Assembly: GCA_964427175.1 (NCBI GenBank)
Contig: CAYRTP010000001.1
Location: 1-64,000, forward strand
Direction: 5' to 3'
Length of the DNA stretch: 64,000 bases
DNA from: CAMEON01 sp964427175
Lineage (GTDB): Bacteria; Bacillota; Clostridia; Oscillospirales; CAG-272
Every line of letters begins with the position of its first letter. Positions within the stretch are counted from its first letter, which is position 1. The position numbers and the translations under genes were made by a program. The notes beneath the pieces are model-generated. The model worked only from the letters and a program-made list of their open reading frames with translations, was not told the origin of the DNA and made no database searches. Positions 23,764 through 31,909 of the stretch are shown here, one piece after another.

Positions 23764-23785
23764 CTTTATAACAAATTTATAACAT
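23764..23785. repeat. tandem TTTATAAC words before the ParB-like gene
   Basis: TTTATAACA occurs twice about 11 bp apart just upstream of the ribosome binding site (AAAGGAG). One helical turn spacing suggests a protein-binding site. Confidence 0.35.
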
Positions 23786-23801
23786 AAAGGAGCAAGAGAA
23801 A

Positions 23802-25688
23802 ATGGAAAACAAGTACATGACGCTTGAGGAGATCGCCATGGAGATGGAGGACACCCTCACCGAGCCTGCCGATAAGCGGGCTTTGGTCTACATCAAGATC
23901 GAGGATCTGTACCCCCACCCCGACAACCCCCGCAAGGATCTCGGGGATATTACCGAGATGGCCGAGAGCATCAAGGCAAACGGAGTCTTGCAGAACCTGA
24001 CCGTGGTGCCTCACATCGACAGCACCCGGGAGTACGAGGAGATTCTGGATCGGACCGACTTCTCGCCGGCCTTTAAGAACTACAGCATCAACCACGCCTT
24101 TGACGGCGGCTACACCGTCATCATTGGCCACCGCCGACTGGCCGCGGCCAAGCTGGCGGGGCTCCGCGAGCTCCCTTGTGTGGTCACCTACATGGACTAC
24201 CGCGCCCAGCGGGCCACCATGTTGACCGAGAACCTCCAGCGGGCCGATCTGACTCCCTACGAGCAGGCCACCGAGTTCCGCCAGCTCACCATGGACCTGG
24301 GTATGAGCGTCTCTGCCATCTCGGAGCAGACGGGCTTCTCCGAGACCACGGTGCGCCGTCGGCTCAAGCTGGGGGCTCTGGATGGGGAAGTATTGCGCCA
24401 GGAGACCGCCAAGGCCGCCGAGCGGGGCCGTCAGCTCTCTATGGCCGACCTGGAGGCGGTGGCGGAGATCGAGGACCCGGAGGACCGCACCAAGGTGCTC
24501 AAAGAGATCGGGACAAATAACTTCGCCATGAGGCTCAAGGCGGTTATGGACAATCAGGAGAGGGAGAAGAAGATCCGCGCCTGGAAGGAGCTGCTTGAGG
24601 CGCGTGGGCTGTCGGAGATCCCGCAAAGCATGATGTGGGGCACCGGGTGGAAGCCCATCCACCATTTCCTCATCGAGAACATCGATCCCTCTGCCGAGAA
24701 GGCGGATAATCTGACCGCCTCTGTCAAGAAAGGCGAGAAGTGGGGCTTCGCGTATTACTACGGCTGGATCTACATCAAGAAGTGGAGAGACGAGCCCCCC
24801 ACGGAGACTGTGCCCGCCGTACAGGCGGCTCCGTCGGTCACCGAGGAGGCCGCGGACAAGGCCGGGGGCGAGGAGCCCGAACAGATGACGGTGGAGGACA
24901 AGCCGAAGGGCCCCTCCGAGGGGGAGCTGCGGCAGGTGTCCTGCACCCTCCTGGAGCAGGCCTTTGCCAACGCCTACGATCTGAGGCGGACCTTCTTCGA
25001 CGGCATGAGCGAGCTCACGGCCGGGAGGTGCGTGCAGAGTATGGTGGAGATGATGCTAGACCTGCGAGACAACAGCAATTGCTGTCTGGAATTGTCCGAG
25101 GAGGAGGTTGAGATCATCCACCGTCGACTGGATCACAAGAAGCCTTTGGTTGCGCTGCTGACCCTGCTGTATTTCCAGCTATGGGACAGCAGCAGGACCT
25201 GCTGCAACGATAAATACGGGAGCCGCGCCGGGCAGTTCAACGAGGAGAATGATGACCGAGCCATGCTGGAAAAGCTGTACGCCGCCCTCACCTCGATGGG
25301 CTACCGCATGAGCGACGACGAGAAGGCTCTGCTGAACGGGACCCATCGCTACTACTACCACGAGGGCTGGACTCCGCCGGAGGAGGAGGAGAGGCTTGAT
25401 GGCGAGGCAGAGGCCGAGGAGGCGCACGTCAAGACCCGATTCGAGGTGTATCAGGACATGACCGACGAGGAGTTAGATCGGGAGCTGTACGGGTTTGACA
25501 ACAAAGAGAAAGAGCTTCGGGATCAGATCCGATTCCAGGAGACTCCCGAAGACGTGGCACGGACCACGGCTCCCTTTGTCTGCGTGAACGAGGATGTTGG
25601 TGAAAACAAGCGATGCAAGGCCTATGACAATGACTGCGAGCGGTGCATCGCTGCCTGGCTTAACGAGCCCTACAAGAAGGAGGCCTGA
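23802..25688 (+). CDS. ParB/Spo0J-like nuclease-domain protein
   Basis: A 628-aa protein. Residues about 25-140 are a ParB N-terminal CTPase/nuclease domain with NPR box (DNPRKDLGDITEMAESI) and GHRR at 109-112. The HTH follows (LGMSVSAISEQTGFSETTVRRR, near 165-190). The long C-terminal half (250-628) is acidic, with a final Cys-rich tail (CKAYDNDCERC). Much longer than chromosomal ParB and without a ParA partner, so it is more likely a phage transcription or replication protein than a full partition system. Confidence 0.85.
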   Translation: MENKYMTLEEIAMEMEDTLTEPADKRALVYIKIEDLYPHPDNPRKDLGDITEMAESIKANGVLQNLTVVPHIDSTREYEEILDRTDFSPAFKNYSINHAFDGGYTVIIGHRRLAAAKLAGLRELPCVVTYMDYRAQRATMLTENLQRADLTPYEQATEFRQLTMDLGMSVSAISEQTGFSETTVRRRLKLGALDGEVLRQETAKAAERGRQLSMADLEAVAEIEDPEDRTKVLKEIGTNNFAMRLKAVMDNQEREKKIRAWKELLEARGLSEIPQSMMWGTGWKPIHHFLIENIDPSAEKADNLTASVKKGEKWGFAYYYGWIYIKKWRDEPPTETVPAVQAAPSVTEEAADKAGGEEPEQMTVEDKPKGPSEGELRQVSCTLLEQAFANAYDLRRTFFDGMSELTAGRCVQSMVEMMLDLRDNSNCCLELSEEEVEIIHRRLDHKKPLVALLTLLYFQLWDSSRTCCNDKYGSRAGQFNEENDDRAMLEKLYAALTSMGYRMSDDEKALLNGTHRYYYHEGWTPPEEEERLDGEAEAEEAHVKTRFEVYQDMTDEELDRELYGFDNKEKELRDQIRFQETPEDVARTTAPFVCVNEDVGENKRCKAYDNDCERCIAAWLNEPYKKEA

Positions 25689-25690
25689 CC

Positions 25691-26401
25691 ATGTGCGAGT
25701 TTTGCGACAAAAAGGGCCTCCCCTGCCTGCTGTGCGGGCGGGCCTGCATGACATATAAATTCGATCGGTCCCGGTGCGGCGGTTGCGGCTCAACCAACCG
25801 CCCGCCCAGGGAGTGGCCGATCTTTACCTACTGCCCCTACTGCGGGCGGAATCTGAACGAGGACAAAAATCAAGAGCAAGAGGAGAACAAGGAAATGAGC
25901 AAGTACGTATGGACGGCGGAGGCCGACGAGACCATCCGCCGCATGATCGAGGAGGGGGCGCGGGCGGTGGACATCTGCGACGTGCTGGGGTGCAAGGGTG
26001 AGCCGCTCAAGAATCACCTGACGGTTTTGAGAAAGCGGGATCCCGATTTCCCGCGGATCTACAGCGGCTCGGCCGCCTGCGCGGATGACTCTGCCGAGGC
26101 GATTACTGCGCCCGTGGTAGATATGTCCCCGGTGGGACAGGAGGCCGAGGCGGCCCCCGAGCTCCCGGCGGACAAGCCCGAGGAAATCACCCCCGCGCCT
26201 ACGAGTCAGGAGAAGCTCTTGGAGCACCTGGTCAAGATGGTGGAGGACCGCGAGATCGAGCTGAAGGTGGCCAACACCGAGCTGGACCGCCTGCGGGAGC
26301 AGGTGGAGGTCTACGCCGGGCTGATCGACATCAAGCAGGCCAAGATCGACGAGCAGGAGCGGGCGATCCTGGCGATGGCGTTGGAGATCTATGGAGGGTG
26401 A
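25691..26401 (+). CDS. zinc-ribbon and coiled-coil early protein
   Basis: A 236-aa protein. The N-terminal 55 residues contain four CxxC pairs (CEFC, CLLC, CGGC, CPYC), so two zinc ribbons are likely. An HTH-like stretch follows (DETIRRMIEEGARAVDICDV, near 85), then a Pro/Ala/Glu linker and a C-terminal coiled coil (KLLEHLVKMVEDREIELKV to about residue 215). It starts two bases after the ParB-like gene. Function unknown; DNA binding is likely. Confidence 0.65.
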   Translation: MCEFCDKKGLPCLLCGRACMTYKFDRSRCGGCGSTNRPPREWPIFTYCPYCGRNLNEDKNQEQEENKEMSKYVWTAEADETIRRMIEEGARAVDICDVLGCKGEPLKNHLTVLRKRDPDFPRIYSGSAACADDSAEAITAPVVDMSPVGQEAEAAPELPADKPEEITPAPTSQEKLLEHLVKMVEDREIELKVANTELDRLREQVEVYAGLIDIKQAKIDEQERAILAMALEIYGG

Positions 26402-26405
26402 TCGT

Positions 26406-26612
26406 ATGGCAAAAGCAAAGAACCCCCTCCCCGCCCTCTCCCCCTGCCCCCACTGCGGGGGCGGGGCGGAGTATCGGTCGTTTACCAGCCGAGGATGGCT
26501 GTATAAGGTTACGACACACTACGTCTCCTGCGCCGAGTGCTACTGCCGCACCGGCTTTGAGGACTCCCCCGAGGAGGCCGCGGAGAAGTGGAACAGGAGG
26601 GTGAGCAAATGA
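26406..26612 (+). CDS. Lar-like restriction alleviation protein
   Basis: A 68-aa zinc-ribbon protein starting at 26406. The pattern CPHCGG...YVSCAECYCRTGF followed by SPEEAAEKWNRR is the hallmark of the Lar family. The Rac-prophage Lar protein modulates type I restriction-modification, so this may protect incoming phage DNA; many family members are untested. Overlaps the next gene by four bases. Confidence 0.8.
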   Translation: MAKAKNPLPALSPCPHCGGGAEYRSFTSRGWLYKVTTHYVSCAECYCRTGFEDSPEEAAEKWNRRVSK

Positions 26613-27043
26613 AAGCCAACTATGAAATCAAGGTCAACCCCCTCTCGGTCGGGCTGTTTCCCTCCGAGAAAATGACCGACCGGGAAAAGCGGGCGTGGAT
26701 TCTGACCGCGCCCTACCGTGAGCAGGAATATGAGGCCCTGGCGGATGCCATCGTGATCTCGGTCCTGTACGCGCTGGCGACCCAGGAAAACGACCCCCAC
26801 GGAGCGGTGCGCCTGCGGCGAGACTGGGAGGCTATGGTCAAAACCCGCGCCAATGCTCGCAGGGAGCTCCGCAAGCAGGACGGGGAGTATCAGATAGCTA
26901 TTGCCGGCAAGAACGTGGAGGACTACTATATGCGTGAGGAGCTCCGCAAGCGGGGAGCTGACGTGCTGGAGTGGGAGCGGCACGTGGACATGGATGACGA
27001 CGGGGAGATCACGTTTACAGACGCAGGGAGGTGGAGGGAGTGA
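26609..27043 (+). CDS. phage protein, unknown
   Basis: A 144-aa helical protein with conserved-looking charged segments (EKMTDREKRAWILTAP, VMVKTRANARRELRKQ-like). The ATGA start overlaps the Lar gene and its end overlaps the next small gene, so it sits in a tightly coupled operon. No family recognised. Confidence 0.55.
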   Translation: MKANYEIKVNPLSVGLFPSEKMTDREKRAWILTAPYREQEYEALADAIVISVLYALATQENDPHGAVRLRRDWEAMVKTRANARRELRKQDGEYQIAIAGKNVEDYYMREELRKRGADVLEWERHVDMDDDGEITFTDAGRWRE

Positions 27044-27180
27044 AAAAGTCCCCAATGACCCTTGAACAAGCCATTGAGCTGCTCCGCGAAAAGTACGAAA
27101 GAGCAAAGAATCTGAAGTACGTCATAAACCCGCTTGCCTGGGCTTTGTATCAGGTTTGGAAGGAGGCCGACAACCAATGA
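27040..27180 (+). CDS. 46-aa overlapping early protein
   Basis: A short gene with GTG start overlapping the previous stop (GTGA) and its own stop overlapping the next ATG (ATGA); GGAGGTGGAGGGAG precedes it. The peptide MTLEQAIELLREKYERAKNL forms an amphipathic helix, followed by NPLAWALYQVWKEAD. The double overlap and perfect spacing make it a real coupled gene despite its size. Confidence 0.6.
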   Translation: MKKSPMTLEQAIELLREKYERAKNLKYVINPLAWALYQVWKEADNQ

Positions 27181-27770
27181 AACTCAAACAAATCGAAAAA
27201 ATCTGCAAAACCTCCAGCCGCATCGTCCTCTATGACGAGGTCAGAGAGATGGATGTGGACGAGCTTCCCGGGGAGGGAGAGCTGCCCCGCCAATGGATGA
27301 GCGACGGTGTGGCCGCCTACCCGCTGGACGGGCTCCCCTATCTGGACGAGGAGGCGGTCTGCGCCATCTTCGACGTGGACGCGAAAAAGCGGGACAAGAT
27401 GACCATCTCCCACAAGATGACTCTGCCTGAGAGTGTGGACTTCTCAGACCTCCACGCCGGGGACTCGCCTCTGGAGCCCCTGAACTTCAAGATGGCGTTG
27501 GGGAGCGACGAGCTGTGTCTGTTCCGGGACAAGGACGGGGCTCTGATGGTCATCAAGGAGGTCTACCGCAAGCCCTTCGACGCTTGGAAGGAGTGCGAGT
27601 GCTACAAGCGGATCGACAGCGGCGGCAAGCCCTACGTGGCGGTGATCCACGGCTGTGTGCTTCGCGGGGTGATCTACCCCTACAAGATCGGGGACACCCT
27701 GGTGGAGACCCTGGGCGCGGTCTACAATGCCGCCGGGGTGGCGGCGGAGCAGGAGCAGATGCATATTTAA
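27177..27770 (+). CDS. phage protein, unknown
   Basis: A 197-aa protein starting at 27177, coupled to the 46-aa gene. DGLPYLDEEAVCAIFDVD, LGSDELCLFRDKDGALMVI and RVIYPYKIGD-like stretches suggest an alpha/beta protein. Proteins of this kind occur in clostridial prophages as hypotheticals; I can assign no function. Last gene of this early operon. Confidence 0.5.
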   Translation: MKLKQIEKICKTSSRIVLYDEVREMDVDELPGEGELPRQWMSDGVAAYPLDGLPYLDEEAVCAIFDVDAKKRDKMTISHKMTLPESVDFSDLHAGDSPLEPLNFKMALGSDELCLFRDKDGALMVIKEVYRKPFDAWKECECYKRIDSGGKPYVAVIHGCVLRGVIYPYKIGDTLVETLGAVYNAAGVAAEQEQMHI

Positions 27771-27777
27771 CCCCATC

Positions 27778-27797
27778 GGCTCCCCCTCGGGGGAGCC
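27778..27797 (+). terminator. GC-rich hairpin at the end of the early operon
   Basis: GGCTCCCC/GGGGAGCC is an 8-bp perfect stem with a 4-nt loop just after the stop codon. It has only a weak T run (ACATTTTAC) downstream, so it may attenuate rather than fully terminate. Confidence 0.5.
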
Positions 27798-27817
27798 ACC
27801 CACTACATTTTACTATA

Positions 27818-27880
27818 TAAGGGACCCGGGAGCGGTCGGGCAATAGCCTCGGGGCGGTTCAACTCCGCCCGCCCTTACCA
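27818..27880 (+). ncRNA. tRNA-like element ending in ACCA (degenerate or minimal tRNA)
   Basis: TAAGGG (27818-27823) can pair with CCCTTA (27872-27877), followed directly by CCA. Between them is a perfect T-arm: stem GGCGG/CCGCC with loop TTCAACT (27853-27869). CCGGG can pair with a CCTCGG segment as a second arm. At about 62 nt there is no room for a normal anticodon arm, and two acceptor pairs are missing. It could be a decayed phage tRNA or a tRNA mimic. Confidence 0.45.
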
Positions 27881-27970
27881 AACGGAATCACAGCGTTTGT
27901 TTATAAGGTTCGCTACCTTATATAGACCTTGTATTCCACTATTAAATTTAGAGCCACGAGGAGCGAGAGA

Positions 27971-28573
27971 ATGAAAGCAGAAAAATTGGAGCGACTCAAG
28001 TACCTGGATGAGCTCTCCTATCGGGGATTCCTGACGGACTCCGAGGAGGCAGAGCGGTCCGCACTCAGAGCACAGAAGCAAGAGGAGGAGCGGTTGAAGG
28101 CCGCCAAGCAAGAACAGAAGACACGGAACACCGTCTCGGGTGAGCAAAGCTCGTCGGAGGTCTCGCAAGAGGTCTCCAGGGGGTACAGGCCCACCTTCCG
28201 GGAGGCCATGTCGCAGGCGGCCAAGCAGATCAACCTGGATGGCTTCCTACAACGGGGGGATGACGGTTGGGTACAGGGCCCCGACTATCAGATGGCCCGC
28301 ACCCTCTGTATGGTGATGGCCGAGATCTACATGGCCGCCCCCCGCTACGTCTTCTACGTGGGCGGGATCGCCATGACGGCAGAGCAGGCACAGGCGGTGT
28401 ACGCGGAGCTTACTTCAGAGCACGTGGAGACGGTGATCCGCAAGATCAGACAGAGCAAGGGCAAGACCGTCAAGTACCAGCGGCCCTACCTGCGGACCAT
28501 GCTCTATAACATGGTCTTTGAATACGAGGCGCAAACACAGGCGGGCATGGACTCCGCGCTGTGGGAAACATAA
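27971..28573 (+). CDS. phage protein upstream of Rep, unknown
   Basis: A 200-aa protein starting at 27971 after GAGGAGCGAGAGA. The N-terminal 70 residues are highly charged and helical (LERLKYLDELSYRGFL, KQEEERLKAAKQEQKT). The C-terminal part (AGYRPTFREAMSQ-like, MVMAEIYMAAPRYVFYVGG) is more hydrophobic. It lies just upstream of the Rep gene, so a replication role such as loader or accessory is possible but unproven. Confidence 0.5.
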   Translation: MKAEKLERLKYLDELSYRGFLTDSEEAERSALRAQKQEEERLKAAKQEQKTRNTVSGEQSSSEVSQEVSRGYRPTFREAMSQAAKQINLDGFLQRGDDGWVQGPDYQMARTLCMVMAEIYMAAPRYVFYVGGIAMTAEQAQAVYAELTSEHVETVIRKIRQSKGKTVKYQRPYLRTMLYNMVFEYEAQTQAGMDSALWET

Positions 28574-28585
28574 AGGAGCAAGCAC

Positions 28586-29488
28586 ATGAGCCGAGATATC
28601 CGATGGGCCCGAGAGACGGGCTACAATATGGGCCAGCCGTACTGCGATACGGTTCTTTTCCCCGTGCGCGGACCCAAAAAGGGCCGTCGGACTCTTGGCA
28701 AGCCTACTACCCCCGCCCAGGAGGAAATCAACGAGAAGCACGCCAAGATGCACTTTGCCCGCATGGCGAATGCCAACTTCCAGGAGGAGCGGGACGTGGT
28801 GGTGCATCTGACCTTTGACAAGCACCACCTGCCCGCCACCCGCAAAGACTGCAAGCATGAGATCGACAAGTTCCTGCGCCGCGTCAAGCGGGCTTGGGTT
28901 CGGCGCGGCTTTGAGCCGGATCTGCGCTATCTCTACGTGATCGAGGGAGAGGACGGCAAACGGCTCCACTCCCACATGCTCATGACGGGCGGGCTGACCG
29001 TATCCGAGATCCGTGAACTGTGGGGTAAGGCGGATATCGTCAACGTGGATCCGCTTCAGGCCGGGCAGAAGGGCTATGAGGCTTTGGCCAATTACCTGAC
29101 CAAGCAGGGCAAGCTGGCCGACGGGGAGCACCGTTGGTACGGCTCCCGGAACCTGGTCAAGCCCGACTACGAGGAGCGGAACGCCCACATCCCCATGTCC
29201 GACGTGGAGGAGCTGGGCGAGTACATACAGAACGTCATGGATGCCGGGAAAGGGGATATTCCCACCGCCGAGCGGTACGCGCCCATCGAGGAGATGTACC
29301 CCGGCTACTTTTGCGCCGAGGCCGAGGCCAAGTACATCGAGCAGTTCCGGGACTGGATCATCCACGTCAAGCTCTACCGCAAGGACACCCGGGCGGGTGT
29401 GATCGAGGCCAAGCGGCGGCGGGATGAGGAGCGAGCCATCGAGGCGAAGAAGAAGCTGGTGGCGGAGTTTGAGAGGAGCGTGAGATAA
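28586..29488 (+). CDS. rep: HUH-type replication initiator (rolling-circle Rep-like)
   Basis: A 300-aa protein with the HUH metal motif H128-S-H130 (LHSHMLM) preceded by LRYLYVIEGEDGKRLHS, and the catalytic Tyr motif Y170-x-x-K173 (NYLTKQGK). The C-terminus is a charged helix (AKRRRDEERAIEAKKKLV). HUH Reps nick an origin and start rolling-circle replication on plasmids, microviruses and some tailed phages. Here it is the only replication gene visible, with no helicase loader or primase nearby, so it probably starts prophage replication. Confidence 0.8.
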   Translation: MSRDIRWARETGYNMGQPYCDTVLFPVRGPKKGRRTLGKPTTPAQEEINEKHAKMHFARMANANFQEERDVVVHLTFDKHHLPATRKDCKHEIDKFLRRVKRAWVRRGFEPDLRYLYVIEGEDGKRLHSHMLMTGGLTVSEIRELWGKADIVNVDPLQAGQKGYEALANYLTKQGKLADGEHRWYGSRNLVKPDYEERNAHIPMSDVEELGEYIQNVMDAGKGDIPTAERYAPIEEMYPGYFCAEAEAKYIEQFRDWIIHVKLYRKDTRAGVIEAKRRRDEERAIEAKKKLVAEFERSVR

Positions 29489-29737
29489 TTGGCCAAAGGC
29501 GGAGGATATGACAGAGGGGATGCCAGCGTGGCCTGCCCTTATTACATAAGCTCAACTCAAAAGGAGATCACCTGCGCGGGCGGGCTGGATCCAAACGGGA
29601 AGGTTGAAAACAAATTCAGAACTGAAAAGAAAAAGCGGGAGTACAAAGACAGGTACTGTCGCTCCTGTTATCATGCCTGCTCGCTTTGCAAGGTAAACGA
29701 TAGGGCGCAGGACTTCGAGCGTCCTCCGTCCGCATAG
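29489..29737 (+). CDS. small Cys-rich phage protein
   Basis: An 82-aa protein with TTG start right after the Rep stop codon and GAGAGGAG upstream. It has six cysteines (ACPYYI, ITCAGG, YCRSCYHACSLC), so it is probably a zinc-binding protein. Often placed after Rep or in early regions of such phages; function unknown. Confidence 0.55.
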   Translation: MAKGGGYDRGDASVACPYYISSTQKEITCAGGLDPNGKVENKFRTEKKKREYKDRYCRSCYHACSLCKVNDRAQDFERPPSA

Positions 29738-29751
29738 TCCAATTTTCAGAA

Positions 29752-29786
29752 AAAATCCCCTACCAAGGCAGTTGGTGGGGGATTTT
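29752..29786 (+). terminator. terminator separating early and late regions
   Basis: A 15-bp stem AAAATCCCCTACCAA/TTGGTGGGGGATTTT with one G-T wobble and a 5-nt loop. A- and T-rich flanks make it bidirectional. Confidence 0.8.
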
Positions 29787-29952
29787 CTGCTGCTTTGTAA
29801 ACGATTTGTAAACTCAAAAAAATCACCCGTGGGTTTTTTGGCCCAAATTTGGTATAACAAAAGCATCAAACACAACAAACACACCGCCATGCAGGCGCAC
29901 AGCCGAGCGCGGGCGGGCGCGTTTATGTGAGAAAAGCGCGAAAGGAGGCCGC
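29787..29952. other. regulatory gap before the late operon
   Basis: It contains a 9-bp direct repeat TTTGTAAAC (29794-29802 and 29805-29813) one helical turn apart and a TATAAC box at 29853-29858 without a good -35. This suggests an activator-dependent late promoter with the repeat as activator site. No gene is seen. Confidence 0.4.
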
Positions 29953-30429
29953 ATGGCAAGAGGAATCAAGATTGAGCAATGGGAAACGGCGGAGAAGTTG
30001 GCCGAGCTGAAAGCCCTGTCCAAGCATACGCTTACCGAGATCGCGGCCCACATCGGCATCCACCGAACCACGTTGGATGCCTGGTGCAAGAAAAGCCCGG
30101 CAATCCGCGAGGCCTTGACCCAGTACGATAAACAGAGAGCCATCGAGGTAGAGCACGCCATGTATGATGCCTGCTTCGACCGCCGCGTGAAAATGACCAT
30201 CAAAAAACAAGCCCTTGATCGTGACGGGAACGTGCACGATCTGACCGAGACCAAGGAGGTAGTGGTACCCGCAGACGTGCGGGCGCAGAAATACTGGCTA
30301 AATAACCGCAATCCCGAGAGGTGGTCTGAAAAGCCCGAGAACCGAGACGAGGACGGAACCGAGGTGATCTCCTTCATCCCCGTCTCCGACCGCATGACCC
30401 CACCCGAGGAGGAGGGCGAGGATGGCTGA
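29953..30429 (+). CDS. terS: terminase small subunit
   Basis: A 158-aa protein. The N-terminal HTH (HTLTEIAAHIGIHRTTLDAWCKKS, near 28-50) recognises the packaging site; the middle is helical and the acidic C-terminus (EEEGEDG) would contact the large subunit. It overlaps the large-subunit gene by eight bases, the usual terS-terL order. It follows a terminator and a likely late promoter, so it is the first late gene. Confidence 0.85.
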   Translation: MARGIKIEQWETAEKLAELKALSKHTLTEIAAHIGIHRTTLDAWCKKSPAIREALTQYDKQRAIEVEHAMYDACFDRRVKMTIKKQALDRDGNVHDLTETKEVVVPADVRAQKYWLNNRNPERWSEKPENRDEDGTEVISFIPVSDRMTPPEEEGEDG

Positions 30430-31909
30430 GCTGGTAGACCGCTATAAGGCGGGAGACATCGTAGACGGTAAGCGAGTCGCCTGGGTGCCTCAGCCGCGCC
30501 AAGCCGAGTTCATGCGCCGATTCGAGGACGAGGTCCTGTTCGGCGGAGCGGCAGGCGGTGGCAAGTCCGACGCGCTGGTGGTGGAGGCGTTGCGGCAGAT
30601 TGCCAAGCCCTATTATAAGGGGCTGATCCTGCGAAAGTCCTGTCCCCAGCTTCTGGAGTTGATTGACAAGGCCTATAAGCTCTACCCGCAGATAGACCCG
30701 CGGGCAAAATACAACGAAACCAAGCACATTTGGACATTCTCGAGCGGTGCCAAGATCGTATTCGGGTCGCTCGGCTCGCCGAAGGATAAATACAAATATC
30801 AGGGTATCGCATATGACTTTATTGGTTTCGACGAGTTGACCCACTTCCAACTGGAGGAGTATGTGTATCTCCTATCACGTAACCGGCCCAATGGCCCCGG
30901 AATGCTCTGCTATATGCGAGCCACGGCAAACCCCGGCGGCATCGGACACGCCTGGGTCAAGCAACGGTTCGTGGACGTTGCCCCACCCATGACCACGACG
31001 TGGCACGAGGTAGAGGTGGAAAACCCGGACGGAACCAAGACCAATCACAGACGTTCCCGCATATTCGTGCCGTCGCGCGTGACCGATAACCCCGCGCTCA
31101 TCCGCAACGATCCATCCTACGTCGCCCGTCTGGCCTCCATGAGCGAGGCCGAGAAAAAGGCACTGCTGTACGGAGACTGGAACTCTTACGCAGGCCAGGT
31201 GTTCAGCGAGTGGCGCAATGAGCCCGATCATTACGTAGACCGATGCAACACCCATGTGATAGAGCCGTTCGACATTCCCCACTATTGGCGGATATACCGA
31301 TCCTTCGACTGGGGCTACAGCAAGCCGTTTTCCTGTGGCTGGTGGGCCATCGACCAGGAAGGCGTGGCGTATCGAGTCAAGGAGTGGTACGGCTGTCACA
31401 GAGATCGCCCGGACACGGGCCTGGAAATGCCCGCATCGGAGGTGTTCGCCGAGATTGCCCGCCAGGAGCGGGAGGACCCCATCCTGCGAGGAAAGCACAT
31501 ATACGGAGTTGCGGATCCCGCCATTTGGAACCGGCAGACGGGAGAGAGCGTGGCTGAGATAGCCGACCGACATGGAGTATATTTTGACAAGGGCGATAAT
31601 GAGCGGGTTGCCGGATGGGCACAGGTCCATGAGCGGTTGAAGTTTGGGCAAGATGGCCGATCGAGAATGTACGTTTTTAACACCTGCCGAGATTTTATCC
31701 GCACGTTCCCGGCGTTGATATACGACGAGAAAAAGGTGGAAGATGTGGACACCTCGATGGAAGACCACATAGCCGACGAGACCCGCTATTTCTGTATGGC
31801 TAACCCCGTCCCTACCCGCATCACCGCCCCCGCCGACCGCTGGCACGAGAACCCCATGTATATGTACCTAGACGTGAAGAAAGGAGACCTGAGAAACCGC
31901 AATGGATAA
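30422..31909 (+). CDS. terL: terminase large subunit
   Basis: A 495-aa packaging motor. Walker A is FGGAAGGGKSD (about residues 40-50), Walker B FIGFDELTHF (near 138), and the C-terminal nuclease domain carries FDWGYSKPF, GVADPAIW and a further acidic site. It packages DNA into the procapsid through the portal encoded next; the gene ends overlap by eight bases. Confidence 0.93.
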   Translation: MAELVDRYKAGDIVDGKRVAWVPQPRQAEFMRRFEDEVLFGGAAGGGKSDALVVEALRQIAKPYYKGLILRKSCPQLLELIDKAYKLYPQIDPRAKYNETKHIWTFSSGAKIVFGSLGSPKDKYKYQGIAYDFIGFDELTHFQLEEYVYLLSRNRPNGPGMLCYMRATANPGGIGHAWVKQRFVDVAPPMTTTWHEVEVENPDGTKTNHRRSRIFVPSRVTDNPALIRNDPSYVARLASMSEAEKKALLYGDWNSYAGQVFSEWRNEPDHYVDRCNTHVIEPFDIPHYWRIYRSFDWGYSKPFSCGWWAIDQEGVAYRVKEWYGCHRDRPDTGLEMPASEVFAEIARQEREDPILRGKHIYGVADPAIWNRQTGESVAEIADRHGVYFDKGDNERVAGWAQVHERLKFGQDGRSRMYVFNTCRDFIRTFPALIYDEKKVEDVDTSMEDHIADETRYFCMANPVPTRITAPADRWHENPMYMYLDVKKGDLRNRNG

